The position numbers were made by a program, and so were the translations under genes. DNA of 64,000 nt, from positions 10,223,021 through 10,287,020 of the forward strand of contig CM055210.1 of NCBI GenBank assembly GCA_029224185.1, read 5' to 3'. A model generated the notes under the pieces. The model ran no database searches. It had not been told where the DNA came from and worked only from the letters and a program-made list of their open reading frames with translations. This DNA comes from Karalla daura. Taxonomy: Eukaryota > Chordata > Actinopteri > Chaetodontiformes > Leiognathidae. This document shows, piece by piece, positions 12,441-24,454 of this stretch (positions within the stretch are counted from its first letter, which is position 1; each line of letters begins with the position of its first letter).

Positions 12441-13837
12441 CAGTGAATCTTGTCTTCTAGAATAATACAGGGAGTAATGGAACAAGACAGACCAGCTATT
12501 GTCTGGTATAAGATGATGAATTATGTGGCAATGTCACCTGCGTCCTATCAGCGAGGTAATTACCTTGCTATTACATGTTTAACCACTACATGAACCAGAC
12601 TGCAGTTGCTTATGCGGAAGCCTGAGGAGGCAGAACATCACATGTCCTCGATACACCAGTTGCTTATAAAAACAACTCTTGCTGTTACCACGGTAACCAC
12701 TGGTGTCGCCAAATCGACCGGGAAGAAGGTCTCGAGGATCATAACTTTAACTCCAAATTGTCATTTAGGAGCAAACACATTGTCACCCACTTCTCCTCTC
12801 CTTTTTGCCTCTCCTGACCAGGTTGTCCTTCCATCCACCCGCACGGCCGACATCATCCGACTCAGACATCGCCGCGGCGACCATGGTAATTGGTCCATCT
12901 ACGTAAAATGTGTCTGCGACCTTGAAGGACCTCCAAAGATGACAAACCTCCGAAGCCACCAGCTCCGTCGCGAGAGGTGGGGGAGCGAGAGAGCCGGGCT
13001 GGGAGAAAATGAAGACAAAGGAGGATTGCCGGCCCATTTGTGTAAAGGTTAGGGCTAGGGTAATGAATACCCTGGCTATATGGAGCTCCCGATGTCTGCT
13101 TCCCTCCAGCTGCCTATAAGCTCATTTGGAGTGACACCGGAGTAATGTCAGTGTCAAGGAAATACGGTGAGAGGCAAATAGAGGGAGAGAGAGGGACAGG
13201 GAGTGAAGTGGTGGAAAGAGTCCATGTCCTCTACTTCTACAGATAATCCTCTCTGCCCAGATGAAAATTATCCTGCACTTATCCATAATTACTTTCCTGC
13301 CTCGGCCTCCATATCCAACAGAAGGTGCAACAAATTGCCAGGCACAAAATGTATATGCGTGCATTTTATATCTTCTTTCACAGCATCTTCCTGGAACATG
13401 TTACAACGTATTCTCAAGTTCAACAAAATGATTATTATAGACCAATTTAAAACTGCTGTATGATTACCAGCTGCTCTGCCTTAAAATGTATGTTTCTTTC
13501 TTCTTTCTTTTTCATTATTTCCTACTGTTGTCTTGTCTCGTTATGCTCTTGAGATTTAAAAAAAGAATTACATTAATGAATGAGTATAAATACCCAACTG
13601 CTGTATTATGTATATATGAGGTTTGTCATTTTTTTACATAATGAAAAGAAGTGAAACTTAAAAGTGTAAAAGTTGCTGAAGTTTAATCAGATTTATTCAG
13701 TTTGATTACTTATCTTGGTTCTAGATATGCAGAATTCAAAGGGAGGATATCGCACATAATTTTGGGATTTTTCACAAACAACAAACACTGTTGCTTCACA
13801 GGAAAAAGTTGCCGTGTTTGACTCTCTGATAAACAAA

Positions 13838-13998
13838 AACATGCATGTTTAGGCTGAACACAATTGCACCTACAGAGATTAAAAAGAGTGTGAGAAAGTG
13901 AGTGGTCTGACAGCTGGAGACCTGTCACGCTTTTCCTGCCTAATATGCCCTGCAGACCCCTGCAAATCTGTTGAAGCAGGTGAGATAATAGATGGATC
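13838..13998 (+). repeat. SINE-like remnant
   Basis: Shows the diagnostic AAAACATGCATGTTTAGGCT at 13838-13857 and the 3' end-like AGATAATAGATGGATCGA near 13983, with the middle largely eroded. It stops about 30 bases from the exon 10 donor. Confidence 0.5.
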
Positions 13999-14028
13999 GA
14001 ACATTTTGTGATCTCTTTGCACTCTTAC

Positions 14029-14145
14029 CCGCATGGCATTGACTTGTGGGCTATCCTGAAAGAAATCCCAGACGCGAGGCCCCAGTTCGTCCCACGAATC
14101 AGCGAGCTCTTTAAGCATGGCCAGGGCATTGAATGTGCCATTTGC
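14029..14145 (-). CDS. abca4: abca4-like exon 10 (ECD1)
   Basis: 117 bp, phase 0 to 0, residues 390-428, donor GTAAGA. Reads ANGTFNALAMLKELADSWDE, LGPRVWDFFQ and NAMR, matching the family pattern N.TF..L......W.E.GP.IW.FF..S....M. Asn391 is in an NGT sequon at the place of human Asn415. Length is identical to human. Its acceptor is unusual: the pyrimidine tract is mostly a cytosine-rich simple repeat (14157-14211). Confidence 0.96.
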
Positions 14146-14957
14146 CTGAAACAAAAAAGGGTGGGGGGGTGGGGGGGGGGGTGGGGGGGGGGGAGTTGGG
14201 GTGGTGGGGGAGACAATATCTAAGAGCACAGTTATCTCACCTTTCCCGGGACTGAAAGCCATCCCGCTGAGCCTCTTCTATTCGTTCTGAACCAATCCAC
14301 ATATGAAAGTACTCACACATCTACAGCTAATCCCTAGAGGAAACGCATCACATTGCAACACTGTCACACGCCCCCGACGGTGAGGAATGTAAATAGGGTT
14401 ATTTACCCCGAACATTGACTTGTAAACAATCTGACTTATGTCTAGTGTGAAAATGGCCTTGTGCGCCACTTGCTGTGAACTCATTACGTATTCTCAATGC
14501 AGACACCCTCAGTGCCTGCCTTGTTTGTTTGTTTTTGCTTATGCACTTATCAAAACGATGCTAATATCTGGGAGAAATGTCATGTCATGAAAATGCATTA
14601 CATACGCCGCGTTCCATGAACAGGCCCCCTGACTAACTATTCCGTTATTTTCATTTTCTTTTTCCCAGGTGGTAACTCTGCGTGACATCTAGTGTTGTTT
14701 CATTTTCCCCCTCTGGATGCTTCTCCCGACTTCACATTGTTTTACCGACACTGTAATCGGTCCAGTGCATACTAGATATTCAAATGCTCCCACATAGAAC
14801 TAAATAAAGTCCTTTCTTTCAACATAATCACAATTTTTGGCATCAGGATTGTACTAAATGTGCTGGGATGCATCAGTAAGAGTAGTGTATTCACGTTTTA
14901 AGTGTGGGATGAAGAGGCACGCATGTAAGTGTATGATATTATTCTCTCTGGACTCAC
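14146..14957 (-). other. intron 9
   Basis: 812-bp intron; apart from the G/C-rich simple repeat beside the exon 10 acceptor nothing recognisable is present. Confidence 0.9.
14157..14211. repeat. G-rich (plus) / C-rich (transcript) low-complexity tract
   Basis: Plus strand is nearly all G with scattered T and A. In the transcript it is a C-rich tract of about 55 bases directly followed by a short T-run and the exon 10 AG, so it forms the intron's polypyrimidine tract. The G strand has several runs of seven or more G and could form quadruplexes. Confidence 0.95.
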
Positions 14958-15097
14958 TTCTTTTACAATGAGACGAGCAGCAGGTGTATCAGGCGTGTAG
15001 AGGACTTTTCCTTGCAATAACGGCTTGAAGGTGCTCCAAATGTAGCGCAGACCAGGTGTGCTCTCCAGGGTGTCGACAAGAGTCTGACAAAACGCAT
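14958..15097 (-). CDS. abca4: abca4-like exon 9 (ECD1)
   Basis: 140 bp, completing Asp343 and ending in phase 0 at donor GTGAGT. Encodes residues 344-389 with AFCQTLVDTLEST, FKPLLQGKVLYTPDTPAAR and IVKE, an unmistakable match to the family's CN(A/D)L...LES.PL...KPLL.GK(I)LYTPD.PA.R segment. Cys346 corresponds to human Cys370, which pairs with the first cysteine of exon 12. Length is identical to human. It is separated from exon 8 by the largest complete intron here (6.9 kb). Confidence 0.96.
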
Positions 15098-18000
15098 CTA
15101 CCGAAGGGAGGAAGAGAGGGGAGAAGACAGGGAAAGTCGAGGCAAGATCAAAAAATACCTCTAAACTTCAGACAACTCTTCGCTACGCCAGTGGATAAAA
15201 GCAGGGGGCGGTCTGTGCGAAATTACAGAGATCTGAAGCAAACATTAGGCAAACACTTTAAATATTTAATGTGAGATTTAGATTCGTGAGTGGCCACCGT
15301 GGCAACCAATCTCAGCCCGGAGTGAGCAAATATCAAAGCGGAAAAATATCAAACGTGATTGCAAAAAACATCACATATGAGGATGGATAAGAACTGTAAA
15401 CGCTGTATACAGTAAGGCTCAAAGCCAGTTAAAGAGAAACGTTTCTGCAATGTACGTACGCAGCGCTCGAGGTTTATGTCACAGTGATGCAATCACTGCA
15501 TGGGAATGCACAACCATTACTTCTAACCGCTCCTGATGACTCCTTATTGTCGAGTCTTGCTTAAGGAGTCTTATTCGATTTCTCTGACTCCTTCAGGAGA
15601 AGTGAGTGTTGCTTTCTGTGTAACTGCAACAAGTACTCCAAGTCAAAACAGATGAGACGACAGGTACGAATGTTGATTTTGTTTGTCGCTGCATATCGTT
15701 GAGATAGACACATGATTAACAGCTTTACTTGTCATGGTAGATGATTGAGAAATGCACAATGACTTTTCTTTTTTCTGAAAAGATAACTCGTAATAAGCCT
15801 TGCTGAAAATATAATGCCCGTTTTAGTTTTACTGCTGCTCTCCATTTTCGTTTTACTTCTGTTACTTATTTTTGCCCTCTTGAGTGTTCTGTATTTTTGT
15901 TCACTGTCGCTTCTGTTAAATCATACCTCTAATTGCTTTGACAAGATTTTCTTATTAAGCTTCAGACAAATTGCTCGTTCTGCCAAAAAAAAATGGACAA
16001 AAACCATCCACAATCACCTAATAAAGGTTGTACTCCAGCAGTGGGTTTAAATAGTAAATGGACTGGTTGCACTATATGGCACTTTTTTAAGCTTCTTTAA
16101 CAATCAAAGTGCTTTACGCCAAGATTAGATGACCCAATTTTTGCAATGTTCATCGTGTCAGATTAAATTAAACAATCGCAGTCGCTTCAATTCTTGCCAT
16201 ATATCGTTCATGACCATTCACAATGGAGAAAGATTTCTCTCTAAAATCTGAAATAAGATTTCAGAACTCAAACATCTACTGCCAACTGTCTGCTCTGAGT
16301 CTCATAGTTTATCATTTATTTTTGAATGTAAAAATGCTAAAGTCGTAAGAGAAACTCAAACTACACTTTAAAATAAATTTGCCGATTCAAAGATTACTCT
16401 CTTTGAATAATAGCAACACTATTTACTGCAAATACTTGTATTTTGTTCAGGTGGTATTCTATTATGGAACAGTGTTCAAAGAGTTGCTCAGTGAATGTAA
16501 TTGCGAAAAGGTTATAGAGAGTCACTGGTTCTACAACACAGAGCTACAGGAAAACACAAGCTAACTGTTCAGACCAGAGAACAAGATAATAAAGGATAAA
16601 AGGAGTGAAAGAGGGCAAAAGACGAGTCAATATGCTGAGCAGCAAATACTATTAACACATACTAATTTGACTTCTCCATAAATTGGCTATATAGAGCTGG
16701 TGCTTGGATTCTGACACCTTGTTGTGAATATGTCATTCCCACTGAATGGGAGCGCAAATTGATCAAACAACTGATCAATTCCCTGCCGTCTACCAAGTCG
16801 ATTTAACCGTCTGCCTTTTGATCCATTTCCAACTGTCCCTTTTGTTCAGACACCTGCAGTTCTCTCTCCGGTACTCTCCTTCTCCCCCTCCACTGACGAG
16901 ACCACGGCATAACCTCATCTCTGCGCATCTTCTCATCTCACCTTCTCAGGCCAACCGTTTTGCCCATCAGGGAGATTTTAGCAGCCATTTTCAGTGCAAT
17001 TAAATGTTAGCCTCTCTGCTTCCTGGCCACCTTTCCCAGGTGCTCCAGGGAGGTCTGTGCACAGGCAGCTAATGGCCGCCCCTTAGCCCGAGTCTGGCCA
17101 GCTGTTCCCTCCAAAGACAGCAGATGCCACCTGCAATCATAACCCTTGAAAGACAGGAAACGTGCATGACGCTCAGTTGCTCTCTGACATTAAGAGGAAA
17201 ATAACTTAAAGAAAGAAAAGAAAAAAAAACGTCAAGTTTCATGTTGTTCCGCTGTCTGGCAGTTGATGGCAGTGAAATGCAAAGTGTGTAAACATGGTCA
17301 ATTTGTGGAAATAGGACGGAAATTAAGAGAAATGCAAGTGAGAGAACTGCAAAATAATGCAAAATGTAAAGTATTCAAACCGGCAGATTCCGAAGACCTC
17401 AATAATCAACTTGATTTTTTAAATTTATTATGACTAATTGTAAAGTTAAGTTTTAAGCTTTAAAGTTTTAAATTGACTTTGCTTTATCTTAAGGGCTCTC
17501 AAGCCAAATTTCCTGCATGTTGCAGTCTGCTTGAACCACCACCAGTTGAGAAAAATAAACCTCTAACTTTTCATTTTTCTCACATTTTGAATACTTCCAG
17601 GATAGTCCTATCAGTGTGCTATGCTTATGATTTTATGGAAATGCTCTGCTCAAATTATTAAAGTTGTGATGAGAAGGGACCCCAATGAACCTTGAAAAAC
17701 AAATCCAGGCCAACAACAACAGCCAACAGGAATAAAAAGAAATCCTAGCCAACAGCTACATTTAAAGGCAGTGTTTGTGCTGTGTGATCGATGTGTCTAC
17801 TTTTGACATTTTGTTGCTTGTGATATTGTATGTGCTGAAGGGAGCATCAGATGACAGAGGTTGCTGTTTCCAAGGGCTGCGAGCTGTCGAGGTCTTTTTG
17901 ACAACAGATCTGTGTTTCATTACAAAACAGCTTTGCGAAAGAACAAGAGGATCCCTTCTTTACACCAGTTTTAGCCACAGTCAAATAATTGCTTGGAGCC

Positions 18001-18119
18001 TCAAGTCAGCCCCTCAACTTACCTGGCAAATTTAATCAATTTGAGTTGCACCCTGGAGATGGGCTCAATCCAGCACCACTCGGAGACAGTGCTGTCGACA
18101 CACTACAAACGCCGGTGCT

Positions 18120-18160
18120 GCACACACACACACACATACACACACACACACACACACACG
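18120..18160. repeat. (CA)n microsatellite, interrupted
   Basis: About 20 CA units with one TA interruption. Confidence 0.95.
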
Positions 18161-18854
18161 CTCGCTGTCTTGCACGTGCAATCACATGTGCAGACATGCC
18201 CGTGTGCACAAAGACTGAGAATGATATTCCTCTAAATCCCTGTGACTCATATTCAGCAATGCAATTTCAGCTCGCACAGACAGACAAGCGCGCCCAAACG
18301 ACACGCATGCACACCCAATATGGCATGCCAGTCTAAAGTGAAGCAGTCCATGCATCAATAAAGCAGCACTTATTTCCTACAAGCAGCACAAATCAAGCGC
18401 TGTCTTGCAGCATTCCAACAGGAAGTCAAATAAGCGTGAATAAATGCCATTGAAGTCGCTCTGTCATGAGAGACAGAGAGAGGCCGCTGTGACATTCGAC
18501 AGAATAACACAAGCCTTTATTATCACTCCCAACAACTGCCTCGACAGACTGCACTTCACCAACTCTGGCATATATATATATATTTTTTTTACAGGGATGT
18601 GTTCAAAAGTAGAAATAAAGTGTACCAAACACAAATTACTCAAAGTGACACCCACTGGCGAATACTCCCGTGGATGACAGCATGAGTCCAGAGATAATTA
18701 GGGTGCCATGTCAGGGTAAAATCAGATCAGAGAAAAAGCACAATCAAATATAAAAGTGGGGATCTTGGTTTGAACAGACTAACACACTAATTAGAAAGGT
18801 ATGATGTTTGCTGTGAATTCAGTCAAGTTATATCACAAGCTGGACAACCATAGA

Positions 18855-18990
18855 TGTTCTGCGATATAATATGATACGAAACGATGCGATGCCATGCGAT
18901 GCTATAGACTTTGTTGATCCCACATCGGGGAAATGGTGTTGTTACATCTGCAGCATTCAACTGAAATATGATTACACTGGATAATTGCAC
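18855..18990 (+). repeat. possible LINE-type 3' end
   Basis: A GATG/GATAC-rich stretch (ATACGAAACGATGCGATGCC) leads into ACTTTGTTGATCCCACATCG and GGGGAAATGG...CTGCAGCA. This resembles the 'ctttattgatccc...gggaaat...cagcag' tail repeated in many teleost sequences. The element body is absent. Confidence 0.4.
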
Positions 18991-21779
18991 CGTTGTACAG
19001 GTAAAAAAATAAACAAATAAATGTGTGCTGCAAGATGAGGCAGAGACAACCCGTTCAAATTAGTAGACTGACTACCTGTGAAAACCTTTTATTGAACCAC
19101 GAGATCAGTTTTCCAAATGGTTACAACTTAAAATGATTGTTTGTCAGAGACGAACAGATACCAGCTCGATTCTTTTGCATCGTGACTCAGAAGTTTTCCT
19201 TCGCTGTCAGCTATTAATTGGGTGCAGAACATTACTGGGGCCGCTAACAAACCTCAGCGTTGCCCTTTATTATGCCTATTCCACTATTCCTTTGAGTGTA
19301 CTTTTACACTTACAAAGGAGTTGTAATTGGCCATTATGCACACACACTGCACTTTCCAGATTCATTTAACTGTACATAGACCAACATGAGAAAATGCCAT
19401 GGCAAATCCAAAACAGCCATTAGCATGCTAACACAACCGTTAGTGCTTATGCGGTATAGATGATACAATGTTTTTGCTAATTTGCGCTGGCACCAACATG
19501 CAATTCCACTTTCCAGTGTATCTTTATTCCCAGGGAATGGAGGCTTCTTATTAAAATCTAATTTTGCACACTTGTCTCCAAAGAACAGGCGTTTAATGAA
19601 ACAGGAATGTGGGGTCTCTAATGAGCGCGGGGCTGCAAGAAGTTACACTGAGGACCTAATTCTCAAGGATTTTATGGAACAAACATAGCGATTCAACATT
19701 CAGTGATTTCCAAAGCTATCCCCATCACCACCACTTAGAACCAAAGTGCTACATTTATTTATTCTTCCTTTTTAATAAAAAGTGAAGACAAGACTGCACA
19801 TAAATCCATATTTCTGGGAGGGAAATAATGTCATTCTCAATTATTTCTGCAAGGCTACTTGCTACCAAAATATTAATTATAAACTGTGTATCTAAATAAC
19901 AATATGGTGCTCCAAGCAAAAATGGTACAGTTTTTTGTGGCTCGCATTTGAGCCGCTGGGCAGTTCCTGTAATGTTTACATGACTACCTTGATGTGAAGA
20001 ACAACACTTCTAGACCGAGTCAGACCCAGACAAAATAAAATACTGTGTTTGTGAAAACATCAACTTCAATCTTTTTTTCTTTTTTTTTTTGATACTATAC
20101 AGCAGTTTCTGGATGCTTTACTGGCTCAATAGCCCTGAGGCCACAGTAGAAGCTTCTTCTCTTTTTGTAGCCTGTTAAATGACATATGTATGGGCAACAC
20201 AGAAGACAACATAGAAGGTTATCTGGCTTGTCTTTCTGCAACAACTTTAGGCGAGTAAGATAATAGATAGATGGATCTGATAATGTCAGCAATGCTGCTT
20301 ATGACACTACAACAGAAACCCTTTTAAAGAAAAACTAGCAAATATGTAAGTAAGCAAGTATGTAAGTAGACATTATTCTGAGCTGTACACTGCAAGCACT
20401 TGTTAAGAGCTAGTAACCTTACGACACTCACAGAACGGAGTCACATTAATCTCAAGAATCTTTTATGTTTGCCTATTTTACTTTGATACAAAGTTCTCAA
20501 CCACAGAAGACAAATTTACGCATCAAGAAACACACTTTGATGCAGTAATACCAGCAAAGCAGATTGTGTACTGGGTAAGATCAAAGGGGTGATTCATATC
20601 AGTACTCAACAGTTTTCAAAACTGTCTTCTTCCACACATGCTTGTAGAATCTGTCTTTCCTGTTTTATTTATCAAATCCTCGCAGCAATGACAATGCTCA
20701 TTCTCCTTCAACCATCCCGAAGGTGGGTGGCATGGCCTAGATTTTCAAAGCCTGGTAAATATAGTTTCTTTCAGTGCCGGTACCAATGTCAACTGTGGCA
20801 TCGTGCTGTGGCCAATAGTTCATCTAAATGTATCACAAAATTCACAATAGATTTCTAGCAAAAGGAAGGCTTGCAAGGTTTCCCTTAGCTATAATTAGAG
20901 AGTCGGTTCATGGAAATAAGCAGTAGGTGGCTTAGATTCTCCAGTGTGGCATGAAATGTGGGGGATGAGCAATTTAGGAAGCTCCAGGACACTTTGAGAC
21001 ATTTCTGAACCGAGTCAGGGATGTTGCTCCCCAAAAAAACTACCCACATCCTATGAAATCAATACAGCAACGGGGGAGGACAGACACTTGCTTACTATGG
21101 TTGTATTTATTGACTGGGTAGTCCAAAATTCAAGTTTATAGCAGAAACCACCTGTCCTCATTGAGAACACATTTTGTGCATTTGCACCTTTACTTGATAC
21201 CACCCAGACAACATCAGTTTCCACTTGGGATCAGTCGCTCTGGACTTTCCCTCTCCATTTAGAAAACATCATTATGTTAGGGCGAGGAGTGCACGGCACC
21301 TAAATGGAATGAGAGGAGCTTGATTTGACTAGCTTTGATTGATGCCGGCCCCTGACACAGCTGCTGGTAATGTATTCCTAATCAAACCCACTCTCTCCCG
21401 CTCTGGCACAGGTGCCAACTGTGCGACAGGTGCCTGCATCCTGCTGCATGAGCGCAAGCAGCGACGTCCTGTGTGCCCGGCACAGCTGACTGCGCTGTGT
21501 GCCGTGCACCACTAGATCATCTCTCTCACATGCCCTCCATTTTCTTTGATTACAGGACTTCAATTATCTGAGTGTTTGTTGCAAAGCTTAGTCCAAATGC
21601 AGTAACTCACAACTAAGAAATGCCCTCTCCTAAACCAGGCTTTCTGCTGTAGGCCCACAATAACACATATTCATGAGGCGTGATTCCCAGGCCTATTTCC
21701 AAATGCAACACAGTTATGCTTCAGACCACCAGCTGCAAAAAGACCAAAATCAGTTGCCACATCTTGTGATGACTACATG

Positions 21780-21915
21780 GTGGATTAGCACTGCGGATTT
21801 TCTCCCACAGTCCAAAAACATGCATGTTTAGGCTGATTGCAGACTGCTGGGAAGGGCTTTAGCAGACCACACCAGAGAGGTACAAAGCAGGTGAAATCAT
21901 GGATGGATGGATGGG
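21780..21915 (+). repeat. SINE-like copy, degenerate
   Basis: Contains GGATTAGCACTGCGG, TTTTCTCCCACAGTCCAAAA, ACATGCATGTTTAGGCTGAT and a terminal GGATGGATGGATGG. Ends 77 bases from exon 8 in intron 8. Confidence 0.65.
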
Positions 21916-21991
21916 CATGTCATGCTTACCGTGCGCGACAAAGTACAGTGTGGCAACTGGATATCATAGAGGAGTTTGCTGTTGCACTCAC

Positions 21992-22187
21992 CAGAATCGT
22001 TGTTCATTTCAAAGATGTTGGGTGTTTGTTTTCTAGAGGATCTGACTAGGACAGGCTTGCTACTGGTGGCATTGGTGGAGTCTGGCTGCATTTTACACAG
22101 CACTGCATTGATGCTGCCAAACATGTCATTTTTAAAATCCAGCGTGCTTGTCGCCTTAAAGATGACAGAATTCTGCAGCCTGGTCAT
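21992..22187 (-). CDS. abca4: abca4-like exon 8 (ECD1 substrate loop, altered)
   Basis: 196 bp, phase 0 to 1, residues 278-342 plus one base of Asp343; acceptor CATACAG, donor GTGAGT. Forty-five bases shorter than the human exon (241 bp). Cys308 (in AVLCKM) stands where human Cys324 is, but the PEGGG motif after it is replaced by a longer Ser/Thr-rich stretch with a possible NAT glycosylation sequon at 316. The loop motif NWYEDNN of ABCA4/ABCA1 appears as NIFEMNN, followed almost at once by DSD and AFC, so the ~20 residues normally between are missing. The frame stays open past the donor into a second GTAAGC, but that site would shift exon 9 out of frame. Confidence 0.85.
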
Positions 22188-22289
22188 CTGTATGGAAGAA
22201 AAAACCCACCACAACCATTTTAGGAATTCTGAAATTTCAAACACAGACCATAAATATGAATTATGTCTTGTGTACATGGTGGCACAGAC

Positions 22290-22376
22290 CTCCTGAACCA
22301 GTGGTAATGCATCCTGAATGATCTTCCCTGTCAATGTGGCTGTGTCTGCCGGATTCAGACCCAAAGCTGAAGGAAG
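22290..22376 (-). CDS. abca4: abca4-like exon 7 (ECD1, variable)
   Basis: 87 bp, phase 0 to 0, residues 249-277 (LPSALGLNPADTATLTG, then IIQDALPLVQE). One codon shorter than the human exon. The acceptor follows CTCTAG; the donor is GTCTGT after GAG, weaker than its neighbours. A second AG ten bases inside the exon would break the frame and was not used. Intron 7, to exon 8, is only 102 bp, so these two exons form a compact pair. Confidence 0.8.
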
Positions 22377-24268
22377 CTAGAGACAGAGACGAACGTTTCG
22401 TTAGTGTGTGTACATAAAAACAAGGCATTGATCCAGTGCCTAAATTCTGTTTGTTGCCATGTGCTTCACAGCATCTGAGTGGTTAGTGCCACAGTCTCAC
22501 AGCAAGAATCTATTGGGTTCAACTCCCAGGGCCTTTCTGCATGTTTTTCCTGTAAGCACATCGGTTTACTCCAGTTTCCTCCCACAGTACAAAAACATGC
22601 ATGTTTAGGCTGATTGAAGACCGTGAATGTGAATTTGAAAGTAAATCAAAGTCAAATGTGTGTGTGTGTGTGTGTGTCCTGCAATGGACTGCTAACACTC
22701 TGCTAATCTCTGGCTTTAGTATGGACAGAGGTGTAAAAAATATTGAATTTCCAAGATTCATTCACAATTCACAGTCGTATGAGACTGGAGATACAAATTT
22801 GCAGCAAAATTCTACAAGGTTGATGAAATTGCGTACACTGTGAACAGTTTTAGGTATCTTTGCTATTGAGGATGCAAAGAGACACTTTTTTACCTTGTTG
22901 TGCATCACGTACAGAGAATTCATATACTTTTTCCTTACCCTTGTCTCCCCTGGGTGATGTGTTGTGTTGTGATTTGATTCCCAGGACCTAAAAATTCCAA
23001 ACTTGTGAAACCAATGTCTAAATCTGCCTCGTTGATAAACCCTGACTTCCTCCCTTGTCCCTTTTCTTCATGCTGTTGTTGTTATCACAATCATTCAGCA
23101 ACGTCAAGCTTTAAGTGTGAAGGCTTGATGTTCTTTTCCATCCATTTGCTTGCGGCGCAGAAGAGTTTTTCCACCATATCTTGTCTGGCCTTTCTTTTTT
23201 TCCTGTCTGAAAATGCCTGTGGGCTTAAATTGTTCAAATGCTCTCTCCTACGAACTTCCTGCCTTATCACTTATTTATTGGATTTGCTGTCCCATATATT
23301 TTCTCTCAAAGATAAACTCAAAGAAAAGTGCAGGCTTTCATCATCCCAAAGGGAGCTTAGAGATTTAAAAGAACTCAAGAAAACATTGGTTCTAATAAAT
23401 AATTCCCACCTGATTGCATGCATTCTAGTAAAATCGCTTGAGGACACAGGAGTACGCATGACAATGTCAATTTCAAATTCTTAAAACCTTTGGGATGGAA
23501 AACAATTAATGACTCAAAATGGAAGAAGTAAACTAAGATCAAGATAATGCTGCAGGAGAACAAAATGAGTGCTAAATCGTGTTAATTTCATTCATGTGAA
23601 TCATAATTTCTTTCTCGAACAACAAAGATAAAGAAATGGTTAAACTGGGGATGGCAGCAAACTCAAGTGACAGTTATTTGCCGTGAAATTGCAGCAGCCG
23701 TGTAAGGAAAATCCAATGTTTCAGCTAAAACAGCAGCAGGTGTTCAGTCCTTGCTTGGAGCCATATGGTTTACAATCCTAAAGAAAAAAAAACAGCATGG
23801 ACCCAGAACACCTGAATACCATGGAAGACACATCTCAACAAGCTTAAAAAAAGTCATGGGGAACATGCCAGAAGGCCTGAGTGTTAGTAGTGTTGGGATG
23901 TGGCAGCAGCCTTTCAGACAGACATCCTTATTCCTGTACCAGTGGAAACTGAGATTTCACACGAGTTTGCAATTTACATTTTTAATTATGCCTTCATTAG
24001 CCCAGACAGTGTAATTTGTAGGAATGCTAGATGTGGGTGACCTTGCTGAGCAGGAATGAGGGCTTTCAAATGTAGACATTACGGCCCATATTACAACACC
24101 AGTGTCCCCATCAGGCCAATTACTGTAAACACAGTTCCCTGGTGCATTCACTCTACAGCCTTTGTCTCAATCAGAATAATTGTTCCAAAGTTACACCGTG
24201 AAATGAATTAGAGTCTTATTAAAACTCGATGATTTTTTTGTGTGTGGACCAGGGTAAAATAAGCTCAC
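22377..24268 (-). other. intron 6
   Basis: 1,892-bp intron with a SINE-like copy at its downstream end. A 159-codon plus-strand open frame at 23005-23484 has no recognisable homology and is treated as chance. Confidence 0.85.
22469..22705 (+). repeat. SINE-like copy (tRNA-derived type)
   Basis: The most complete copy here: GAGTGGTTAGTGCCACAGTC TCACAGCAAGAA-type head (a degenerate B-box-like GGGTTCAACTCCC follows), then CCTTTCTGCATG, AGTTTCCTCCCACAGTACAA, ACATGCATGTTTAGGCTGAT and a (GT)11 expansion at 22657-22678 before CCTGCAATGGACTG. The order matches the teleost 'mermaid'-type SINE; family name offered with caution. Confidence 0.65.
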
Positions 24269-24454
24269 CGCTTTTCTGGGATCCAGGTTTTGCAGCAGCA
24301 CTCTTTGGGTGTTAATCAGCTGCTGTGGACTGAGGGAGCAGCTGACATCCTGAAAAGCCTCCTTTTCAGCTTGGCTGCTAAATTGGACGTACTGATCCAG
24401 ATCTGTCCCCTCGCACAGGATGCTCTTCAGGTCTGGCCCCGGAACGTGCATCAT
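24269..24454 (-). CDS. abca4: abca4-like exon 6 (ECD1, variable)
   Basis: 186 bp, phase 0 to 0, between TTTTTCAG and donor GTGAGC; residues 187-248. Begins with two methionine codons that are internal, not a start. Contains SILCEGTDLDQYVQF, then VSCSLSPQQL and VLLQNLD, similar in kind to the family's CxL...Q...L segment in this exon. Twelve bases shorter than the human 198 bp. This is a poorly conserved part of ECD1 and the match rests on order, phase and splice signals plus the short LSPQQL...LLQNLD pattern. Confidence 0.87.

Larger units (their letters stand above)
10488..14028 (-). other. intron 10
   Basis: 3,541-bp intron. Contains a dispersed repeat at about 12230-12440, a SINE-like remnant at 13838-13998 close to the exon 10 donor, and no coding frame I can support on either strand. 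Confidence 0.85.
15098..21991 (-). other. intron 8
   Basis: 6,894 bp, the longest complete intron. Holds a CA repeat (18120-18160), a possible LINE 3' end (18855-18990), poly-T runs, and a SINE-like copy at 21780-21915 near the exon 8 donor. No intervening exon is needed: phases of exons 8 and 9 match, and I found no family-like frame inside. Confidence 0.85.

Noticed and set aside
22290..22366. Alternative acceptor ten bases inside exon 7
   Set aside because: It would put the exon out of frame with exon 6.
23005..23484. Plus-strand open frame of 159 codons, antisense within intron 6
   Set aside because: Composition is Ser/Leu/Lys-rich with no recognisable motif; no sign of flanking exons.
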